Notes: a model not told the origin generated them from the sequence alone. A stretch of DNA of 64,000 bases from Caryophanon tenue (GCF_001700315.1 NZ_MASJ01000001.1:124001-188000), one strand, 5' to 3'; positions 1-10,460 are shown, counted from the stretch's first letter. Translations and numbers: made by a program.

Positions 1-299
1 GCTCACGTGAGGAGTTTTCGCGCGAGAAAATTTTACGTGGACTAATTCGTGCGTGTGAAAAGCGCCCGATTGAATTAGCAACGTTAGAAAGTATTGTGCA
101 TTCGATTGAAAATGAATTACGTCGCCTTGGACAATCAGAAGTACAATCGGAAGTAGTTGGTGAAATGACGATGGAGCGTTTATCGGTCATTGATGAAGTT
201 GCCTATGTGCGCTTTGCATCGGTGTATCGCCAATACCAAGATATTAATGTCTTTATTACCGAGCTGAAAGAACTGCGCTCGAAACAGCAAGACAAGTAA
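1..299 (+). CDS. nrdR: Transcriptional regulator NrdR, C-terminal part (cut by window edge)
   Basis: The open frame runs in from the left edge (frame 3) and stops at 299. The visible residues, including [21 protein letters not shown] and the motif [22 protein letters not shown], match the ATP-cone and tail of NrdR, the nucleotide-sensing repressor of ribonucleotide reductase genes. The N-terminal zinc ribbon lies outside the window. An apparent ATG at 96 is internal. It precedes dnaB by 27 nt, the same order as in B. subtilis. Confidence 0.9.
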   Translation, partial: SREEFSREKILRGLIRACEKRPIELATLESIVHSIENELRRLGQSEVQSEVVGEMTMERLSVIDEVAYVRFASVYRQYQDINVFITELKELRSKQQDK

Positions 300-326
300 T
301 GTACGAGGAAAGGGACGAATACACAT

Positions 327-1700
327 ATGCATATACTGAAGGAGCTTCAGCCTACGGATTCGTATGAAATTCGTCTACCTCATCATCTTTCAACGTATGA
401 ACGACAAATCGTGACGATGTTTTATCAGCCAATTATTGGTGCGAACGCCGTAACGATGTATTTAACGATGTGGACAGAAGCAGAATTTGAAACGTCTCCA
501 CAAGTGCATTACTATTTAATGAATGTACTTGGGCAGCCATTACAAAAGATTTTTGAAACGCGTGCCATTTTAGAAGCGATTGGCTTATTACGCACATTTA
601 AACGACAGGACGCAAACGGGCGTCATTTTTTATATGAGATTGTTCGTCCACTTGGGGCGGAGCAGTTTTTTAATGACCCATTATTATCGATGTTTTTATT
701 TAGTAAAATTGGTGAACAACCGTATCGTAAGCTACGTACACGTTTTTTAAGGCCGCAGCGAGATGCGCAATATGAAGAAGTGACACGTTCATTTATTGAT
801 GTGTTTACACCTGTACATGCGAATATGCCGAGTGATGTGACTGCTGCAGAAAATCAACCGAAGCAAGAGGCATATCCATTTCATTATGCAGATTTTGATT
901 TTAATATGTTGCGTGTCGGTTTGTCAGAGCAGCTTGTACCATCGTCAGCATTAACACCCTCAGCGAAAATAATGATTACGAAGCTTGCATTTTTATATGA
1001 GTTAACGCCAATCGATATGCAAAAGGTTGTGTTAGCAGCATTAGATGAACATAATCATTTAACCGATGAACGTTTAAAGAAAGAAGCAAAAGAATATTAT
1101 AAAGTGACGGTATCGAAAAAAGCGCCACAGTTACAAAAACGTGTGGAGATGCCTATGATAGAAGCACCGACACAGCCAGAGACGAAAGAAGAAAAGCGTC
1201 ATCGTTACTGGCAAACAACGCCACCTGTGCAAGTGTTGCGCGATTTTAGTGGTGGGAATGATCCAATGCCGACTTCACTAGAGCTAGTCGAAAATTTAGT
1301 GCTTGATTATGGCATGGAACCAGCAGTTGTCAACGCGCTGGTCGAGTATGTCATGTTGACGACTGATATGAAGCTGCCGCGTAAATATGTGCAGACGATT
1401 GCGGACCATTGGCGACGTAAAAATGTCCAAACGACGCAGCAAGCGATGGAGCTAGCAAGAAAAGAGCATGAACAGTACAAAGGCTGGAAAGAAAAAGCAG
1501 AAGTGAAAGCAACGACCTCGACGCAATCGACTGGGCGTAAATATACAAATCGTCGTGAAGAAAAATTGCCAGATTGGTTTGAGACACGCCATGAACAAAA
1601 AGATGAGCAATTAACGACACAACAAGAAGAAGAACTAGCAGCGGCACGAAAGCGTATGTTACAAAAGTTAGGATTGGATGATGGAGAGGTGAATGAATAA
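327..1700 (+). CDS. dnaB: Replication initiation and membrane attachment protein DnaB
   Basis: A 457-residue protein of the Firmicutes DnaB family (not the helicase), which helps load the replicative helicase at oriC and at restarted forks together with DnaD and DnaI. The N-terminal winged-helix region (FYQPIIGANAVTMY) and a C-terminal DnaD/DnaB2-type helical region (about residues 300-380) are followed by a charged tail. A spacer with AGGAAAGG precedes the ATG. The stop TAA overlaps the next start by one base (TAATG), so dnaB and dnaI are translationally coupled. Confidence 0.93.
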   Translation: MHILKELQPTDSYEIRLPHHLSTYERQIVTMFYQPIIGANAVTMYLTMWTEAEFETSPQVHYYLMNVLGQPLQKIFETRAILEAIGLLRTFKRQDANGRHFLYEIVRPLGAEQFFNDPLLSMFLFSKIGEQPYRKLRTRFLRPQRDAQYEEVTRSFIDVFTPVHANMPSDVTAAENQPKQEAYPFHYADFDFNMLRVGLSEQLVPSSALTPSAKIMITKLAFLYELTPIDMQKVVLAALDEHNHLTDERLKKEAKEYYKVTVSKKAPQLQKRVEMPMIEAPTQPETKEEKRHRYWQTTPPVQVLRDFSGGNDPMPTSLELVENLVLDYGMEPAVVNALVEYVMLTTDMKLPRKYVQTIADHWRRKNVQTTQQAMELARKEHEQYKGWKEKAEVKATTSTQSTGRKYTNRREEKLPDWFETRHEQKDEQLTTQQEEELAAARKRMLQKLGLDDGEVNE

Positions 1701-2629
1701 TGGAACCACTTAATGAAGCGATGAAGCGGGCGATGCCGGTGAATTTTAAAGAGCGTTATGAACAGTTAAAGCAAACGATTTTAGAAGAGCCGCGTGTGCG
1801 TTCGTTTTTGCTGGCCAATCGTGCTGAGTTAACGGAGCAATCAATTGACCGAGGGATTGGGAAGTTACAGGAATTTTTAGAGCAATCTAACACATGTTGT
1901 GGCGCGAGTTCAACGGGTGCTTGTACAAATATGATGAATGGGATGATTCCCGAGTTGTATGTGATTCGAGGAACGATTGATTTACGCTATAAACCATGTG
2001 CCCAGCGTAAACTAGAAGATGATCGACGCGCTGTATCGGAACGTATTGCTAGCATGCACATGCCAAAAGATGTGCTGAAGGCAACGTTAAAGGATTTAAC
2101 ATTTGACCATTCACGTATTGAAGTATTTGAACGTGTCACAGATTTTGCAAAAGCTGCGAGTGAAGGTGCTATGCCGACGAAAGGCTTTTATATTTACGGT
2201 AAATTCGGTGTTGGGAAGTCATTTGTACTTGGCGCGCTTGCGAATGAATTAGCGCGTTTAGGGATCCAAACGGTCATGGTGTTCGTTCCTGAGTTTTTAC
2301 GGGAATTAAAAACAGCAATCGGCGACAATACATTGCAGCAAAAAATTGAATTTGTTAAAAAAGCGCCTGTTTTAATGCTGGATGATTTAGGGGCAGAGTC
2401 GCTAACGGCATGGACACGTGACGAAATTTTAGCGACGATTTTACATTATCGTATGAGTGAGGAGTTGCCGACGTTTATTACGTCGAACTTCAACTATAAG
2501 GCATTAGAAGAGCACTTAACACAGACGCAAAAAGGTGACCACGAACCGATTAAAGCGGCGCGTATTATGGAGCGTATTCGTGCGATGACAGAGCCAGTTG
2601 AAATGATGGGTAATAATCGCCGCGTGTGA
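1700..2629 (+). CDS. dnaI: Primosomal helicase loader DnaI
   Basis: A 309-residue AAA+ ATPase that loads the replicative helicase DnaC onto single-stranded DNA. The N-terminal half holds a cysteine cluster (CCGASSTGAC, then YKPC) that fits the zinc-binding fold known in DnaI. The Walker A box is GKFGVGKS and the Walker B region is VLMLDDLGAES. It overlaps dnaB by one base. In B. subtilis ytxB and the sporulation gene ytxC follow; here thrS follows directly. Confidence 0.94.
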   Translation: MEPLNEAMKRAMPVNFKERYEQLKQTILEEPRVRSFLLANRAELTEQSIDRGIGKLQEFLEQSNTCCGASSTGACTNMMNGMIPELYVIRGTIDLRYKPCAQRKLEDDRRAVSERIASMHMPKDVLKATLKDLTFDHSRIEVFERVTDFAKAASEGAMPTKGFYIYGKFGVGKSFVLGALANELARLGIQTVMVFVPEFLRELKTAIGDNTLQQKIEFVKKAPVLMLDDLGAESLTAWTRDEILATILHYRMSEELPTFITSNFNYKALEEHLTQTQKGDHEPIKAARIMERIRAMTEPVEMMGNNRRV

Positions 2630-2640
2630 CATTTTCGCTG

Positions 2641-2669
2641 TTGCATTTTTGTGTGAACGGGCGTATACT
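2641..2669 (+). promoter_or_regulatory. Probable sigma-A promoter of thrS
   Basis: TTGCAT at 2641-2646 and TATACT at 2664-2669 are separated by 17 nt, just after the dnaI stop. The start point would be near 2676, giving the transcript the T-box leader below. No experimental support; the match and position are the evidence. Confidence 0.6.
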
Positions 2670-2675
2670 CTTAAA

Positions 2676-2930
2676 GTAATTAACATAACAATTGCGTTGA
2701 AGAGGACAATAAATAAGTGAACCGCTTTTTTAGAGAGGGAAGTCAGTGGCTGGAAGCTTCCTAAAGACGACATTTATTTTACTACCTTGGAGCATTGATG
2801 GGGCTAATCCATCAACGTCTAACAGTGCGTTAACTGTCCGAGCTTCGTTCAAAGAATTTCTTTGGAAGGAAGAAGGGTGGCACCACGAGCATATACGCAT
2901 CGTCCCTTTGTTGGACGGTGCTTTTTTGTG
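2676..2930 (+). promoter_or_regulatory. T-box leader (threonine) of thrS
   Basis: The leader carries the T-box motif AAGGGTGGCACCACG (2873-2887), preceded by the antiterminator region, and ends in a terminator: GCATCGTCC (2897-2905) pairs with GGACGGTGC (2913-2921), followed by T6. In Stem I the sequence ACTACCTTGGAGC places a probable specifier codon ACC (Thr) at 2784-2786. Uncharged tRNA-Thr is expected to pair with the specifier and T-box and allow transcription into thrS. The specifier assignment is by eye and less certain than the T-box itself. Confidence 0.9.
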
Positions 2931-2981
2931 CGTAAAAAGCGGTGACACGCCACAATTTTAACTTAAAAGGAGAGAACAAAC

Positions 2982-4913
2982 ATGTCAGAAATGATTCAAT
3001 TAACATTCCCTGATGGCGCAGTAAAGGAATTTGCTGCAGGTACAACAACTTTAGATGTTGCAGGCTCAATTAGCCCAGGTTTAAAAAAATCAACACTTGC
3101 AGGTAAAGTAAACGGTACATTAATCGACGCGAAAACACCGATTACAGAAGATGCGGCTATCGAAATTATTACAAATAAATCAGATGAGGCGTTAGAAATT
3201 TTACGCCACTCAACAGCTCACTTAACAGCTCAAGCGATTAAGCGTCTATATCCAGAAGTGAAATTAGGTATTGGTCCAGTCATTGATTCTGGTTTCTACT
3301 ACGACATTGACTTAGAAACACCATTAACGATGGACGACTTACCAGCGATCGAAAAAGAAATGAAAAAAATCATCGCTGAAAATATCGAAATTGAGCGTAA
3401 AGAAGTGTCTCGTGAAGATGCACAAGCGATTTATGAACAAGTTGGTGACGAGTACAAATTAGAATTATTAGATGCGATTCCTGAAGGGGAGCAAGTATCA
3501 ATTTATTACCAAGGCGATTTCTTTGACCTTTGCCGTGGCGTACACGTACCATCAACAAATAAATTAAAAGAGTTCAAACTGTTATCACTTGCAGGTGCTT
3601 ACTGGCGCGGAAACTCAGATAATAAAATGTTACAACGTGTATATGGTACTGCATTCTTCACAAAAGAAGAGTTAAAGCACCATCTACAAATGCTTGAAGA
3701 AGCAAAAGAGCGTGATCACCGTAAAATCGGTAAAGAATTAGATTTATTCATGACGTCACAAACGGTTGGTCAAGGTTTACCACTTTGGTTACCAAATGGT
3801 GCAACAATTCGTCGTACAATTGAGCGTTATATCGTCGATAAAGAATTATCACTTGGCTATAAGCACGTATACACACCAGTACTTGGTTCGAAAAAATTAT
3901 ACGAAACATCAGGTCACTGGGAGCACTATCAAGACGGCATGTTCCCACCAATGGAAATGGATAACGAAACATTAGTGTTACGTCCAATGAACTGTCCTCA
4001 CCATATGATGGTCTTCAAAAACGGTTTACATTCATACCGTCATTTACCAATTCGTATTGCAGAGCTTGGTACAATGCACCGTTACGAAATGTCAGGCGCT
4101 GTATCAGGACTTCAACGTGTACGTGGGATGACGTTAAACGATGCGCATATTTTCGTGCGTCCAGACCAAATTAAAGCGGAATTCAAAAAAGTAGTTGAGT
4201 TAATTTTAGAAGTATATAAAGACTTCGAATTAAAAGACTTCTCATTCCGTTTATCATACCGTGACCCGAACAACAAAGAGAAATACTTCGATGACGATAA
4301 TATGTGGGAAACAGCACAGTCAATGTTAAAAGAAGCAATGGACGAACTAGGGTATGACTACTTCATCGCAGAAGACGAAGCAGCATTCTACGGACCGAAA
4401 TTAGACGTACAAGTGAAAACAGCGATTGGTAAAGAAGAAACATTATCAACAGCGCAACTTGACTTCTTATTACCACAACGCTTCGACTTATCTTACATTG
4501 GTGAAGATGGTCAGCAACAACGTCCAGTTGTTATTCACCGTGGTGTTGTATCGACAATGGAGCGTTTCGTAGCGTTCTTAATCGAGGAGTACAAAGGTGC
4601 ATTCCCAACATGGTTAGCACCAGTACAAGCAACAGTTATTCCAGTATCAAACGCTGTACACTATGACTACGCACGTGAAGTTGTGGAAAAATTACAAGCA
4701 GCTGGTGTACGTGTTGAAATGGATGACCGTGAAGAAAAATTAGGTTATAAAATCCGTGAATCTCAAATGAAGAAAATCCCGTACATGTTAGTATTAGGGG
4801 ACAAAGAAGTGGAAGAGGGCGCTGTTAACATTCGTCGTTACGGCTCAAAAGACTCTGAAACGGTATCATTTGAAGAGTTCTTAACAACGATTAAAGCTGA
4901 AATTACAAAATAA
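2982..4913 (+). CDS. thrS: Threonine--tRNA ligase
   Basis: A 643-residue cytoplasmic ThrRS that charges tRNA-Thr. The order is a TGS domain (about 1-62), the editing/SAD domain with [16 protein letters not shown] and CRGVHVP, a class II catalytic core with RPMNCPHHM, and the C-terminal anticodon-binding domain. Start ATG follows AAAGGAGAG at the usual distance. It is controlled by the T-box leader upstream and closed by a strong hairpin. Confidence 0.97.
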   Translation: MSEMIQLTFPDGAVKEFAAGTTTLDVAGSISPGLKKSTLAGKVNGTLIDAKTPITEDAAIEIITNKSDEALEILRHSTAHLTAQAIKRLYPEVKLGIGPVIDSGFYYDIDLETPLTMDDLPAIEKEMKKIIAENIEIERKEVSREDAQAIYEQVGDEYKLELLDAIPEGEQVSIYYQGDFFDLCRGVHVPSTNKLKEFKLLSLAGAYWRGNSDNKMLQRVYGTAFFTKEELKHHLQMLEEAKERDHRKIGKELDLFMTSQTVGQGLPLWLPNGATIRRTIERYIVDKELSLGYKHVYTPVLGSKKLYETSGHWEHYQDGMFPPMEMDNETLVLRPMNCPHHMMVFKNGLHSYRHLPIRIAELGTMHRYEMSGAVSGLQRVRGMTLNDAHIFVRPDQIKAEFKKVVELILEVYKDFELKDFSFRLSYRDPNNKEKYFDDDNMWETAQSMLKEAMDELGYDYFIAEDEAAFYGPKLDVQVKTAIGKEETLSTAQLDFLLPQRFDLSYIGEDGQQQRPVVIHRGVVSTMERFVAFLIEEYKGAFPTWLAPVQATVIPVSNAVHYDYAREVVEKLQAAGVRVEMDDREEKLGYKIRESQMKKIPYMLVLGDKEVEEGAVNIRRYGSKDSETVSFEEFLTTIKAEITK

Positions 4914-4923
4914 TTTCATGAAA

Positions 4924-4967
4924 AAATATCCTTCAGCAGTTGTCATAGCTGAAGGATATTTCCTTTT
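4924..4967 (+). terminator. Rho-independent terminator after thrS
   Basis: AAATATCCTTCAGC (4924-4937) and GCTGAAGGATATTT (4948-4961) form a perfect 14-bp stem with a 10-nt loop, followed by a weak T-rich tail. The same two arms with a different loop recur at 7004-7041. The following 4970-5135 holds a hairpin (ATCCGTAA/TTACGGAT near 5012-5047) and no gene that I can support. Confidence 0.85.
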
Positions 4968-5138
4968 GTCTCAGCTTCTTTTAATGCGTTAGGAAAATTG
5001 TTAAACATGCTGTGAAAGATCCGTAATCGAAGCAACTACTTCGTCAGTTACGGATACATACTTGATATAATGGGTTCATCACTGCTGAATAGTCAAAGCT
5101 ATGCAAAGAAAGCAACAAAAAAAACAGCGTTCTTTTTG

Positions 5139-5167
5139 TTGACACGTTTCCATAGACGTGATATTAT
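5139..5167 (+). promoter_or_regulatory. Sigma-A promoter of infC-rpmI-rplT
   Basis: Consensus -35 TTGACA (5139-5144), 17-nt spacer, -10 TATTAT (5162-5167). Expected start near 5174, directly before the L20 leader. Confidence 0.85.
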
Positions 5168-5173
5168 TGTCTA

Positions 5174-5424
5174 GGTTAAAGAATACAAGTTTGTGACAAG
5201 TAGAGGCTGCCCGCTTCTCACCTGTGTCTGACACTTTATTGTTGTTGGCAGGTTTGACACGTTGAATTGATTACGCAAGCGTTTGCGTATGAACATATAG
5301 CGGGCGGACATCTCATGTGTCCGTCCTTTTTTTATGGACCGCGGACTCTAGATGATCCGTTCAACACCGGGTAACATATACTCACACATCGGTATTCGCG
5401 ACTACTACTTGGAGGTGGATTACT
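5174..5424 (+). promoter_or_regulatory. L20 leader (ribosomal protein L20 autoregulation)
   Basis: The 250-nt leader contains the segment GACAAGTAGAGGCTGC, typical of the Firmicutes L20 leader, followed by a long hairpin region and a terminator in which GGGCGGACA (5302-5310) pairs with TGTCCGTCC (5318-5326) before T7. In B. subtilis L20 binds this leader and promotes termination upstream of infC. The third gene of the operon here encodes L20, so the feedback loop is complete. Confidence 0.85.
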
Positions 5425-5940
5425 ATTAGCAAAGACATGTATGTAAACGAAGGTATTCGCGCACGCGAGGTTCGTCTGATCGATCATCAAGGTGAACAAT
5501 TAGGTGTTAAAACACGAAACGAGGCGCTTGAACTTGCTACTCGCGTTAACTTGGATCTTGTCCTTGTGGCCCCTCAAGCCAAGCCACCAGTCGCTCGTAT
5601 CATGGACTATGGTAAATTTAAATTTGAGCAGCAAAAGAAAGATCGCGAAATTCGTAAAAATCAAAAGGTCATCAGTATTAAAGAGGTTCGTCTGAGCCCA
5701 ACAATTGATGAGAACGATTTCCAAACGAAATTACGTAACGCGATCAAGTTCCTTGAAAAAGGTGACAAAGTGAAAGCATCATTACGTTTCAAAGGTCGCG
5801 CTATTACACATAAAGACATTGGTCAACGTGTATTAGATCGTTTTGCTGAAGCTTGTGCTGAAGTATCGACGGTTGAATCTAAACCGAAGATGGAAGGCCG
5901 TAGCATGTTCTTAGTTCTTGCACCAAAGAACGAGAAATAA
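5425..5940 (+). CDS. infC: Translation initiation factor IF-3 (ATT start)
   Basis: A 171-residue IF3, which binds the 30S subunit and checks start codons. The start is ATT at 5425, not the ATG at 5437: the Shine-Dalgarno GGAGGTG (5411-5417) sits 7 nt before it, and the first residues (ISKDM) match the family N-terminus, as in B. subtilis infC, which also uses ATT. Motifs [14 protein letters not shown] and [10 protein letters not shown] are typical. The rare start lets IF3 repress its own translation, by analogy with other bacteria. Confidence 0.95.
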   Translation: MSKDMYVNEGIRAREVRLIDHQGEQLGVKTRNEALELATRVNLDLVLVAPQAKPPVARIMDYGKFKFEQQKKDREIRKNQKVISIKEVRLSPTIDENDFQTKLRNAIKFLEKGDKVKASLRFKGRAITHKDIGQRVLDRFAEACAEVSTVESKPKMEGRSMFLVLAPKNEK

Positions 5941-5968
5941 TATTCATTTGATTTAGGAGGAAACTGAC

Positions 5969-6169
5969 ATGCCAAAAATGAAAACTCACCGTGGCGCTGC
6001 AAAGCGTTTCAAAAAAACTGGTACTGGTAAATTAAAATTTGACCGTGCTTATGGTAGCCACTTATTCGCTAACAAGTCTACAAAAGCTAAGCGTCACTTA
6101 CGTAAAGCGAAGGTTGTTACTTCTGGTGACTTCAAACGCATCCGTACTTTATTAACTTACATGAAGTAA
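5969..6169 (+). CDS. rpmI: 50S ribosomal protein L35
   Basis: 66 residues, strongly basic, beginning [18 protein letters not shown], the family signature. AGGAGG precedes the ATG. Second gene of the infC operon. Confidence 0.97.
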   Translation: MPKMKTHRGAAKRFKKTGTGKLKFDRAYGSHLFANKSTKAKRHLRKAKVVTSGDFKRIRTLLTYMK

Positions 6170-6235
6170 TTCTGTTTCGGTATTCAGACCGGACAAATGT
6201 TTTAAAAAAAATACAACATAATTCAAAAGAATTAG

Positions 6236-6607
<372 letters not shown>

Positions 6608-6620
6608 TTAGCACATATAC

Positions 6621-6652
6621 AAGACTGATGGGGAAACCTATCAGTCTTTTTT
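6621..6652 (+). terminator. Terminator after rplT
   Basis: AAGACTGAT (6621-6629) pairs with ATCAGTCTT (6640-6648) around a short loop and runs into T6. Confidence 0.85.
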
Positions 6653-6713
6653 AGTGTCTTTTTTGAGAAAGGCACATACAATAAAAGTATTCGGCAAGTA
6701 AAGTAGGTGGAAT

Positions 6714-6980
6714 ATGTTTAATGGAACATTAGTGTTTATCATTATTATGTCAGTCGTGCTATGTGCGCTAATGGCATATGATAAAGAACGTGCGAAAAAT
6801 AACGAATGGCGTGTATCTGAAAATACATTAATGACAATGGCTATATTAGGTGGTGCGTTAGGCGGCGTGTTGGCGATGTATTTATTCCGTCATAAAACGA
6901 AGCATAATAAATTTGCATTTGGCTTACCACTTTTAGGAGCGATTCATGTATTTTTATTAGTACGTTTAGCAGCACTGTAG
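6714..6980 (+). CDS. ysdA: DUF1294 membrane protein, YsdA-like
   Basis: 88 residues with hydrophobic spans at about 5-22, 40-58 and 68-86 and the DUF1294 pattern MAILGGALGGVLAMYLFRHKT. Function unknown. Position after rplT matches ysdA of B. subtilis. RBS AGGTGG precedes the ATG. Confidence 0.8.
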   Translation: MFNGTLVFIIIMSVVLCALMAYDKERAKNNEWRVSENTLMTMAILGGALGGVLAMYLFRHKTKHNKFAFGLPLLGAIHVFLLVRLAAL

Positions 6981-7003
6981 AAAAATGAGGATGGGACAAA
7001 AAG

Positions 7004-7046
7004 AAATATCCTTCAGCCATTACGACGGCTGAAGGATATTTTTCTG
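7004..7046 (+). terminator. Hairpin terminator after ysdA, twin of the thrS terminator
   Basis: AAATATCCTTCAGC (7004-7017) and GCTGAAGGATATTT (7028-7041) are identical to the arms at 4924-4961; only the 10-nt loop differs. T-rich sequence follows. A dispersed repeat starts just downstream. Confidence 0.75.
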
Positions 7047-7078
7047 TTTTGAGTGCTACTCCACATAGCGGACGCGTT

Positions 7079-7290
7079 TCGCAGGCATGGCTTGAGGCAA
7101 ACACGATGTTTGTTCACATCTGCCTTGCCACACGACGTGGCGTTTTTGGCAGATGTTCCGCTTAAAAGCGCATGCTCCTGCGGTTACTCGTCGCAGAAAA
7201 ACATTGCTTTTCCTGCTGAAGTCGCCGCTTGTGTCGGGACGCACCAGCGTATTTTTATTATCTCAATACACTCATTTTCATCAGAGATAG
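7079..7290. repeat. Dispersed structured intergenic repeat, copy A
   Basis: About 210 bp that align by eye with 37488-37705 at roughly three quarters identity, including shared blocks GGCAAACAC, AGCAGATGTTCCG-like, TCCTGCTGAAGT, TGTGTCGGGACG and TTTTTAT-ATCTCAAT. Internal hairpins: ACATCTGCC (7115-7123)/GGCAGATGT (7147-7155), and CTGCG/CGCAG around 7178-7196. It lies between the hairpin at 7004 and the 3' end of ysdB. The rest of the 380-nt gap to 7361 shows no gene. Confidence 0.6.
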
Positions 7291-7360
7291 GGTTCTATTC
7301 CAATTTCATTTGCTTTTGTTTCAATCGGTTTTTTGGAATATACGCTGTTTACGCAAGCAT

Positions 7361-7759
7361 TTACGGCTGCGTAGGTGTACGTTGTAATAACTGCTCAATC
7401 GTACTCTTCCAGTTAATTGTTGCGTGTGGGTAATGTACTTGAATTTGCTGCTCTAAAAAAAGGAAGTCTTCTTTCGTAAAGCCTTGTAATTGAAAGTCAT
7501 CCACAATGTCAATGAAAATAGTTGTGACATCCAAGGTATTAGCAGTAGCGCCTAAATATTTTTCGCCTTCAAATAATGCACCTTTATACGTAATGAAAAA
7601 GTTCTGTCGTGCATTTTTCGCCTCGTCATAAAAGTAAAAAGCATGTTTTGCCTGCGCAGCCTCTAGTTTGCGACGTTTATTTGTTAAAAAGCGCAGCCCA
7701 TATACAATGACACAAACAATGAGAACTAAAATGGCTAGACGAATAAGTAGTGGAATCAT
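7361..7759 (-). CDS. ysdB: YsdB-like membrane-anchored protein
   Basis: 132 residues with one N-terminal membrane span (about 3-24) and a basic stop-transfer stretch (NKRRK), then a soluble domain. Length, topology and neighbours (ysdA and ysdC) match YsdB, recorded in B. subtilis as a sigma-W pathway protein; function is not established. Start ATG at 7759 follows GGGAGGGTGG on the minus strand. Divergent from ysdC. Confidence 0.7.
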   Translation of the reverse strand: MIPLLIRLAILVLIVCVIVYGLRFLTNKRRKLEAAQAKHAFYFYDEAKNARQNFFITYKGALFEGEKYLGATANTLDVTTIFIDIVDDFQLQGFTKEDFLFLEQQIQVHYPHATINWKSTIEQLLQRTPTQP

Positions 7760-7936
7760 ATGACCACCCTCCCTTCTTATGCGAGCGTAATGTATTATTT
7801 ACGTTTAGAACTGGCAATAGTTTCACTTTTTCGTAAAAAGAATGGAATTTTTGCGAAAACAGTGTGTTCTGACTACTCAAATATTCGGCAATCGCTTATA
7901 ATAAAGAAGGAAATTTATTTAGGAGGTCGAAGTAAA

Positions 7937-9016
7937 ATGGACCAGACATTACAAATGTTAAAAGAATTAACAGATGCAAACGGCATTCCTGGTAATGAAC
8001 GCGCACCACGCGAAGTGATGAAGCGTCATATCGAGCCATTTGCAGATGAATTAGAATATGATAACTTAGGTGGCTTAATCGCGAAAAAAGTAGGCGATGA
8101 AAACGGCCCGAAAATTATGGTTGCTGGTCACTTAGATGAAGTTGGCTTTATGATAACGCAAATTGATGACCGTGGTTTCTTAAAGTTCCAAACAGTTGGC
8201 GGCTGGTGGGGGCAAGTTATGCTTGCACAGCGCGTAACGATTACAACACGTAAAGGCGAAGAAATTATTGGGGTTATCGGTTCGAAACCACCACATATTT
8301 TACCAGCAGAAGTGCGTAACAAACCAGTTGATATTAAAGATATGTTCATTGATATCGGTGCAGCATCAAAAGAAGAAGCGATGTCTTGGGGTGTGTTACC
8401 AGGTGATATGGTAACACCGTACTTCGAATTCCATGTGATGAAAAACGAAAAGCATTTACTCGCAAAAGCGTGGGATAATCGTATTGGCTGTGCTATTGCG
8501 ATTGAAGTACTTCGTCAATTAAAAGACGAACAACATCCAAACATTGTATACGGTGTTGGCACAGTACAAGAAGAAGTTGGTTTACGCGGAGCAAAAACAG
8601 CAGCGCATAAAATCAAACCAGATATCGGCTTTGCAGTAGATGTTGGTATTGCAGGTGACACACCAGGTGTAACGCCAAAAGAATCAACATCAAAAATGGG
8701 GGCAGGTCCACAAATCGTTATTTTCGATGCATCAATGGTTGCGCATACGGGTTTACGTGACTTTGTGATTGATACAGCAGAAGCGAATAACATTCCGTAC
8801 CAATTTGAAGCAATCGCTGGCGGTGGTACGGATGCAGGCTCAATCCACATCACAGCTAACGGTGTACCATCTTTAGCAATCGGTGTGGCAACACGCTATA
8901 TTCATAGTCACGCGGGTATTTTACATCGTGACGATTTCGACAATGCTGTGAAGTTAATTGTTGAAGTGATTAAGAAATTAGATAAAGATGCCGTGAAAGA
9001 AATTATTTTCGGTTAA
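7937..9016 (+). CDS. ysdC: M42 family glutamyl aminopeptidase-like peptidase
   Basis: 359 residues of the M42 metallopeptidase/endoglucanase family, which removes N-terminal residues from peptides as large oligomers. Metal-site motifs: [36 protein letters not shown] and a final H in RYIHSHAG. The open frame extends to 7760, but AGGAGG at 7921-7926 and the family N-terminus place the start at ATG 7937. A 20-bp-stem terminator follows. Confidence 0.92.
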   Translation: MDQTLQMLKELTDANGIPGNERAPREVMKRHIEPFADELEYDNLGGLIAKKVGDENGPKIMVAGHLDEVGFMITQIDDRGFLKFQTVGGWWGQVMLAQRVTITTRKGEEIIGVIGSKPPHILPAEVRNKPVDIKDMFIDIGAASKEEAMSWGVLPGDMVTPYFEFHVMKNEKHLLAKAWDNRIGCAIAIEVLRQLKDEQHPNIVYGVGTVQEEVGLRGAKTAAHKIKPDIGFAVDVGIAGDTPGVTPKESTSKMGAGPQIVIFDASMVAHTGLRDFVIDTAEANNIPYQFEAIAGGGTDAGSIHITANGVPSLAIGVATRYIHSHAGILHRDDFDNAVKLIVEVIKKLDKDAVKEIIFG

Positions 9017-9023
9017 TACATGT

Positions 9024-9073
9024 AAACTGTATATGAATGCGATCTACATCGTATTCATATACAGTTTTTTGTT
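9024..9073 (+). terminator. Terminator after ysdC
   Basis: A 20-bp stem (9024-9043 with 9048-9067; one G-T pair), loop CTAC, then T-rich sequence. Confidence 0.85.
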
Positions 9074-9182
9074 TTAATATGTGTTTTAATTTGCAATTAA
9101 TACAGAAAATCATCGTTTTTGAATGAATACGCTATAAAATATCAGTCTTTTCTATAAAATGAAAATAAACATAATTATTCAC

Positions 9183-9211
9183 TTGATTTTATAAAAATAC
9201 ATATGTATAAT
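9183..9211 (+). promoter_or_regulatory. Promoter of argF
   Basis: TTGATT (9183-9188), 17-nt spacer, TATAAT (9206-9211). The AT-rich upstream sequence contains AATTATTCA (about 9172-9180), a possible ArgR half-site, but no clear full ARG box can be assigned by eye. Confidence 0.65.
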
Positions 9212-9246
9212 GAAATTAACATTAAGCAATGCAAGGAGCGTTTATT

Positions 9247-10212
9247 ATGAAATTATTAGAGGAAGTGCAACTAAAGCCAGTCGCAAGCTTAAAAGGAAAA
9301 GACTTACTGACGTTATTAGATTACACATCAGAAGAAGTACAAGGTTTATTAACACTTGCTACACAATTAAAAGTATTAACAAAAGCAGGCAAGTGCCCAC
9401 GTTTACTAGAAGGTAAAACATTAGGGATGATCTTTGAGAAAAGTTCTACACGTACACGCGTTTCTTTCGAGGTCGGTATGCAACAATTAGGCGGATATGG
9501 TATGTATATGAACGCCCGCGATATGCAAATCGGACGTGGCGAGCCAATCTCAGATACAGGAAAAGTATTATCAGGATACTTAGACGGTATTATGATTCGT
9601 GCTAACTCACATGAAATGGTAAAAGAGCTTGCAGAGCATGCATCTATTCCAGTTATTAATGGCTTAACAGACATTTTCCACCCATGCCAAGCATTAGCGG
9701 ATTTAGAAACAATTGTTGAGCATAAAGGTGAATTAAAAGGCCTAAAGATTGCTTATATTGGTGATGGAAATAACGTTGCACATTCATTAGTGATTGCATC
9801 AGCACATGTAGGCATGGATGTAGTTGTTGCAACGCCAAAAGGATATGAGTGCGATGCAGCAATTATTGAAAAAGCATCAGCAATCGCTGAAAAAAATGGT
9901 GGTACAGTGACAGTCACATATGATCCGATTGAAGCAGCGACACAAGCAGATGTTATTTATGCAGATGTTTGGACGTCAATGGGTCAAGAAGAAGAAACAC
10001 AACAGCGTTTAATCGACTTTAAAGATTACCAAATTAACGACGCATTAGTAGCGCATGCAAAAGCAGATTATATGTTTTTACATTGTTTACCAGCACACCG
10101 TGAAGAAGAAGTAACGGCTTCTGTCATTGACGGACCGAACTCACATATTTTCACACAAGCGGAAAATCGTTTACATGCACAAAAGGCAGTACTTGTATCT
10201 ATTTTAGCTTAA
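9247..10212 (+). CDS. argF: Ornithine carbamoyltransferase
   Basis: 321 residues; converts ornithine and carbamoyl phosphate to citrulline in arginine synthesis or, in reverse, in arginine catabolism. Motifs: carbamoyl-phosphate loop [17 protein letters not shown], and [12 protein letters not shown] with the reactive Cys. Start chosen at ATG 9247 because AAGGAG (9233-9238) precedes it by 8 nt; the ATG at 9229 overlaps that site. It stands alone, without other arg genes, so anabolic versus catabolic use is open. Confidence 0.93.
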   Translation: MKLLEEVQLKPVASLKGKDLLTLLDYTSEEVQGLLTLATQLKVLTKAGKCPRLLEGKTLGMIFEKSSTRTRVSFEVGMQQLGGYGMYMNARDMQIGRGEPISDTGKVLSGYLDGIMIRANSHEMVKELAEHASIPVINGLTDIFHPCQALADLETIVEHKGELKGLKIAYIGDGNNVAHSLVIASAHVGMDVVVATPKGYECDAAIIEKASAIAEKNGGTVTVTYDPIEAATQADVIYADVWTSMGQEEETQQRLIDFKDYQINDALVAHAKADYMFLHCLPAHREEEVTASVIDGPNSHIFTQAENRLHAQKAVLVSILA

Positions 10213-10460
10213 GACATATGTAGTCCTTGTGAAACGGCGAGGAACTTACAATATAGAGGCAGTGAGGGAAGGGGACTCGCGGAACTTACAACGTCTCAAT
10301 CGAACAAATTCTCAAGCTGGAGAAGGCGTTCACAGTATGGAAGCTACGGGTTGTGGCTTTCATAGTGATAGCATAAGGCGCGACTAAAATAATCAAGATG
10401 GGTTATGTCGTCGCTACATAGAAACCGCACACCGGGAGACGCTGGTGTGCGGTTTATTTT
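10213..10460 (+). ncRNA. Possible structured non-coding RNA ending in a terminator
   Basis: 248 nt between argF and a convergent gene with no coding frame that I can support. It contains two copies of GGAACTTACAA 38 bp apart (10242 and 10280 region), stems such as GAAGC/GCTTTC, GGTTATGT/ACATAG and finally a 12-bp terminator stem AAACCGCACACC (10422-10433)/GGTGTGCGGTTT (10444-10455) with a T-rich tail. It does not match a riboswitch I know and there is no plus-strand gene directly downstream to control. It may be an argF 3' RNA or an independent transcript. Confidence 0.3.

Noticed and set aside
2746-2961. Plus- and minus-strand frames over the thrS leader
   Set aside because: They overlie the T-box and its terminator; no start signals.
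7053-7433. 126-residue plus-strand frame
   Set aside because: It covers the dispersed repeat and runs antisense into ysdB; no ribosome site; cysteine-rich nonsense composition.
9121-9180. ARG boxes upstream of argF
   Set aside because: Only half-site likeness (TGAATAC, AATTATTCA); no convincing full operator by eye.
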